Assembly (NCBI GenBank): GCA_002345575.1
Contig: DDVX01000017.1
Span: 309,244 to 373,243, forward strand
Reading direction: 5' to 3'
Source: Stutzerimonas stutzeri
Lineage (GTDB): Bacteria; Pseudomonadota; Gammaproteobacteria; Pseudomonadales; Pseudomonadaceae
DNA: 64,000 bases
Part shown: positions 61,402 through 64,000 of the stretch, in pieces
How the letters are laid out: each line of letters starts with the position of its first letter
Numbering within the stretch: position 1 is the first letter of the stretch
Translations under genes and position numbers: made by a program
The notes under the pieces: model-generated
What the model was told of the DNA's origin: nothing
The model's input: only the letters and a program-made list of their open reading frames with translations
The model's database searches: none

Positions 61402-62043
61402 ATGAAGGGCGTGAACAAACTGCGTGGCCTCTACGCCATCACCGACAGCACCCTGCTGGCCGACGGGCGCTTGCTGCCCTATGCCGAAGCGGCGCTCAAG
61501 GGCGGCGCGCGCCTGCTGCAGTACCGTGACAAGACCGGCAACGCCGCCACGCGCCTGCGTGAAGCCGACGCGCTGCGTGAGCTGTGCGAGCGCCATGGCG
61601 CCACCCTGATCATCAACGACGACGCCGAACTCGCCGCACGACTGGGCGTCGGCCTGCACCTGGGCCAGGAAGATGGCTCGCTGGCAACCGCTCGCGCACT
61701 GCTGGGCGGCCAGGCCGTCATCGGTGCCACCTGCCATGCCAGCCTGGAGCTGGCAGAGCAGGCACGCCGCGACGGCGCCAGTTATGTCGCCTTCGGACGC
61801 TTTTTCAACTCCAACACCAAGCCCGGCGCGCCTTCTGCCACGCTTGAACTGCTGGACCAGGCTCGCCGACAAATCGACCTGCCCATCGTCGCGATCGGCG
61901 GCGTAACCCTGGACAACGCCTCACAGCTGATCGCTAGCGGCGCCAGCCTGTTGGCGGTGGTACACGCTTTGTTCGCTGCCGATTCCGCCAGTGAAGTCGA
62001 ACGCCGGGCACGTGCATTCAGCTCGCTGTTCACCGACGGCTGA
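61402..62043 (+). CDS. thiE: Thiamine-phosphate synthase
   Basis: 213 residues. TIM barrel with GLYAITDS, LLQYRDKTGNAATRLREADALRELC, IINDDAELAARLGVGLHLGQED and PIVAIGGVTLDNA. Couples HMP-PP and thiazole phosphate to thiamine phosphate, the substrate of ThiL at 17.1 kb. Confidence 0.97.
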   Translation: MKGVNKLRGLYAITDSTLLADGRLLPYAEAALKGGARLLQYRDKTGNAATRLREADALRELCERHGATLIINDDAELAARLGVGLHLGQEDGSLATARALLGGQAVIGATCHASLELAEQARRDGASYVAFGRFFNSNTKPGAPSATLELLDQARRQIDLPIVAIGGVTLDNASQLIASGASLLAVVHALFAADSASEVERRARAFSSLFTDG

Positions 62044-62109
62044 CTGCCGTCATGGCAGTGCCAATCGCACCAGCACATTATTGATTCTTTTATTACCGCG
62101 AGGCCCAAC

Positions 62110-63393
62110 ATGTCCCGTTCCGAAATCCTCTTCGCCAGCGCCCAAAACCATATTCCCGGTGGCGTCAATTCGCCGGTGCGCGCCTTCCGCAGCGTCGGTG
62201 GCACGCCGCTGTTTCTCAAGCATGCCGAAGGCGCCTATGTAACGGACGAAGATGGCAAGCGCTATGTCGACTATGTCGGCTCCTGGGGCCCGATGATTCT
62301 CGGTCACAGCCATCCCGAGGTACTCGACTCCGTACGCCGCCAACTAGAGCACGGCTTGTCTTACGGCGCGCCGACGGCAATGGAAACCGAGATGGCCGAA
62401 CTGGTCTGCAGCATGGTGCCGTCGATGGAGATGGTACGCATGGTCAGTTCCGGCACCGAGGCGACCATGAGCGCGATCCGCCTGGCCCGCGGCTACACCG
62501 GCCGCGACAGCATCATCAAGTTCGAAGGTTGCTACCACGGTCACTCTGACAGCCTGCTGGTCAAAGCCGGCTCCGGCGCGCTGACTCAGGGCGTACCCAG
62601 CTCCGCAGGCGTACCAGCGGATTTCGCCAAGCACACCCTGACTCTGACCTATAACGATCTGGCCGAAGTCGAAGCAACACTGACGGAGAAAGGTGATCAG
62701 ATCGCCTGCATCATCGTCGAGCCGGTCGCTGGCAACATGAACTGCGTGCCGCCGACACCGGGCTTCCTTGAAGGCCTGCGCAGCCTGTGCGACAAGCACG
62801 GCGTTGTACTGATTTTCGATGAAGTGATGACCGGTTTTCGCGTCGCCCTCGGCGGTGCCCAGGCGCATTATGGCGTCACGCCGGACCTCTCGACCTTCGG
62901 CAAGATCATCGGCGGCGGCATGCCCGTTGGCTGCTTCGGCGGCAAACGCGCCATCATGGAATGCATCGCCCCGCTCGGCCCGGTCTACCAGGCCGGCACT
63001 CTCTCGGGCAACCCGCTGGCGATGGCCGCCGGCCTGACCACGCTCAAACTGATCAGCCGTCCCGGCTTTCACACCGAACTGACCGACTACACCAGCCGCA
63101 TGCTGCAAGGCTTGCAGGATCGAGCCGATGCAGCCGGAATTCCCTTCGTCACCACCCAGGTAGGCGGCATGTTCGGCCTCTACTTCAGCGGAGCGGACGA
63201 CATAGTCACCTTCGATGACGTGATGCAGAGCGATGCCGAACGCTTCAAGCAGTTCTTCCACGCCATGCTCGAAGGTGGCGTCTACCTGGCGCCGAGCGCC
63301 TATGAAGCGGGCTTCACCTCCATTGCCCACGGCGAAACCGAGCTGAAACTGACGCTGGATGCCGCCGAACGAGCCTTCGCAACTCTCAAATGA
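62110..63393 (+). CDS. hemL: Glutamate-1-semialdehyde 2,1-aminomutase
   Basis: 427 residues. Class III aminotransferase: GGVNSPVRAFRSVGG, GTEATMSAIRLARG, FEGCYHGHSDSLL, FDEVMTGFRVALGGAQ and STFGKIIGGGMPVG with the PLP lysine K265. Makes 5-aminolevulinate for all tetrapyrroles, including the siroheme and heme d1 used by the nir genes. An ATGA overlap joins it to the next gene. Confidence 0.97.
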   Translation: MSRSEILFASAQNHIPGGVNSPVRAFRSVGGTPLFLKHAEGAYVTDEDGKRYVDYVGSWGPMILGHSHPEVLDSVRRQLEHGLSYGAPTAMETEMAELVCSMVPSMEMVRMVSSGTEATMSAIRLARGYTGRDSIIKFEGCYHGHSDSLLVKAGSGALTQGVPSSAGVPADFAKHTLTLTYNDLAEVEATLTEKGDQIACIIVEPVAGNMNCVPPTPGFLEGLRSLCDKHGVVLIFDEVMTGFRVALGGAQAHYGVTPDLSTFGKIIGGGMPVGCFGGKRAIMECIAPLGPVYQAGTLSGNPLAMAAGLTTLKLISRPGFHTELTDYTSRMLQGLQDRADAAGIPFVTTQVGGMFGLYFSGADDIVTFDDVMQSDAERFKQFFHAMLEGGVYLAPSAYEAGFTSIAHGETELKLTLDAAERAFATLK

Positions 63394-64000
63394 GCCTGCT
63401 ACCTGACCTACTGCAAGCGGCGCTGCTGATGCTTTTCGCTTTAGCTAGCGCCATTCGCATCGGCCTGGCTCGTCGTGGTTACGGCGAACCACAGCAACCG
63501 GCGCTGTTTTCTGCGCTGCTCGCTTTCGGCCTCGCCGCAGGTGTCGGCGCCAGTGCATTGGCTCGTCTTGCGTTCGGCCTCGATGCCTTTGAGGCCGAAC
63601 GCTGGCTGCTGCGGGCGACGCTGTTGCTCGGCATTCCGCTGATCGGCCTGGTTGCGCTGACATTTGCCCGACAATGGAACTGGAGCCGCCCTGCCTGGGG
63701 CCGTGTCGTGCTCGGCTTGTGCGCTTTCTTCGAACTAGCGAGGCAACTGGGCTGGAGCGATCCCTATGCACTGGTGCTAGGCCTGCTCAGCGGCGTACTT
63801 GTCATCTATGCCGGCCTGCTGCAATGGTCCGCGCGCAGGCAAACCGCCGCTGGAATTCTGGGCGGCCTGCTGTTATTGACGGCGTTGCCATGGACCGGAC
63901 TGACGATTGGCAGCAACCCGTTGGCTGACTACCAACAGCTTTGTCTGGCACTGGCCTGCCCGCTCATCGCTTGGCTACTGTTGACATCCTCCCCGCGCTA
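63390..64000 (+). CDS. Membrane protein of unknown function (C-terminus beyond the window)
   Basis: The frame from the ATG at 63390 overlaps the hemL stop (ATGA) and is open to the window edge: 203 codons. Starts MSLLPDLLQAALLMLFALAS; several hydrophobic segments, for example LLRATLLLGIPLIGLVALTF and YALVLGLLSGVLVIYAGLLQ, indicate an inner membrane protein. Coupled to hemL, as seen in other pseudomonads. Function unknown. Confidence 0.7.
   Translation, partial: MSLLPDLLQAALLMLFALASAIRIGLARRGYGEPQQPALFSALLAFGLAAGVGASALARLAFGLDAFEAERWLLRATLLLGIPLIGLVALTFARQWNWSRPAWGRVVLGLCAFFELARQLGWSDPYALVLGLLSGVLVIYAGLLQWSARRQTAAGILGGLLLLTALPWTGLTIGSNPLADYQQLCLALACPLIAWLLLTSSPR

Noticed and set aside
62344..63330. 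Minus-strand open frame of 328 codons over hemL
   Set aside because: Antisense to hemL, without any recognisable domain.

Overview
The window is chromosomal DNA of a high-GC gammaproteobacterium, almost certainly a denitrifying Pseudomonas. Three things point there. It has a heme d1 biosynthesis cluster of the nir type with four separate siroheme decarboxylase genes (nirD, L, G, H). It has type IV pilus genes in the order pilA / pilBCD. It also has the pseudomonad housekeeping blocks pgpA-thiL-nusB-ribH-ribBA-ribE, ribD-nrdR and thiD-thiE-hemL. No tRNA, rRNA or CRISPR was seen.

Layout. 1-7160: the tail of a denitrification cluster, nirF (partial)-nirD-L-G-H, a gap holding a dead IS110-family fragment, then nirJ-nirE-nirN. 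7230-13152: pilD, pilC and pilB on the minus strand, then pilA on the plus strand with a sigma-54-type promoter and a terminator, then a TfpX/TfpZ-type pilin accessory gene. 13195-15360: a repeat island with a near-complete but frameshifted IS110-family element (IS1111-like layout) and a REP-associated tyrosine transposase (RAYT) flanked by REP pairs. 15401-24078: an aspartic protease, pgpA, thiL, nusB and the riboflavin genes with an FMN riboswitch, a putative 2-oxoglutarate oxygenase, ribD and nrdR. 24192-33847: lipoprotein, methyltransferase, RNA phosphodiesterase thpR, YedE/YeeD sulfur uptake pair, cnoX, HAD phosphatase, tesB, HDAC-like protein, flavoprotein, GFA protein and flavin reductase. 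34078-36638: a small accessory patch with an acidic small protein, a hipA-hipB type II toxin-antitoxin pair in reversed order, and an azlC pseudogene. 36666-64000: mostly core genes: methyltransferase, GST, RhlE, NYN protein, SDR, HrpB, cation efflux pump, an ABC/HlyD export module, Lrp regulator, globin, RluE, oxaloacetate decarboxylase-like enzyme, DMT exporter, AMP nucleosidase, EF-hand protein, AidB-like dehydrogenase, thiD, thiE, hemL and the start of a membrane protein.

How the genes work together. NirDLGH decarboxylate siroheme made through NirE. NirJ (radical SAM), NirF and NirN complete heme d1 for the cytochrome cd1 nitrite reductase, whose structural gene must lie left of the window. 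PilD, PilB, PilC and PilA are the peptidase, assembly ATPase, inner-membrane platform and subunit of type IV pili. RibBA, RibE, RibH and RibD form the riboflavin pathway, but the RibA half of RibBA lacks its zinc cysteines.

The most distinctive theme is repeat biology. Two classes of REP sequences and other palindromes fill many intergenic gaps. A RAYT sits between two REP pairs. Both IS110-family copies end at the same 20-odd bp REP-like sequence, and one REP supplies the stop codon and last residues of ribD.
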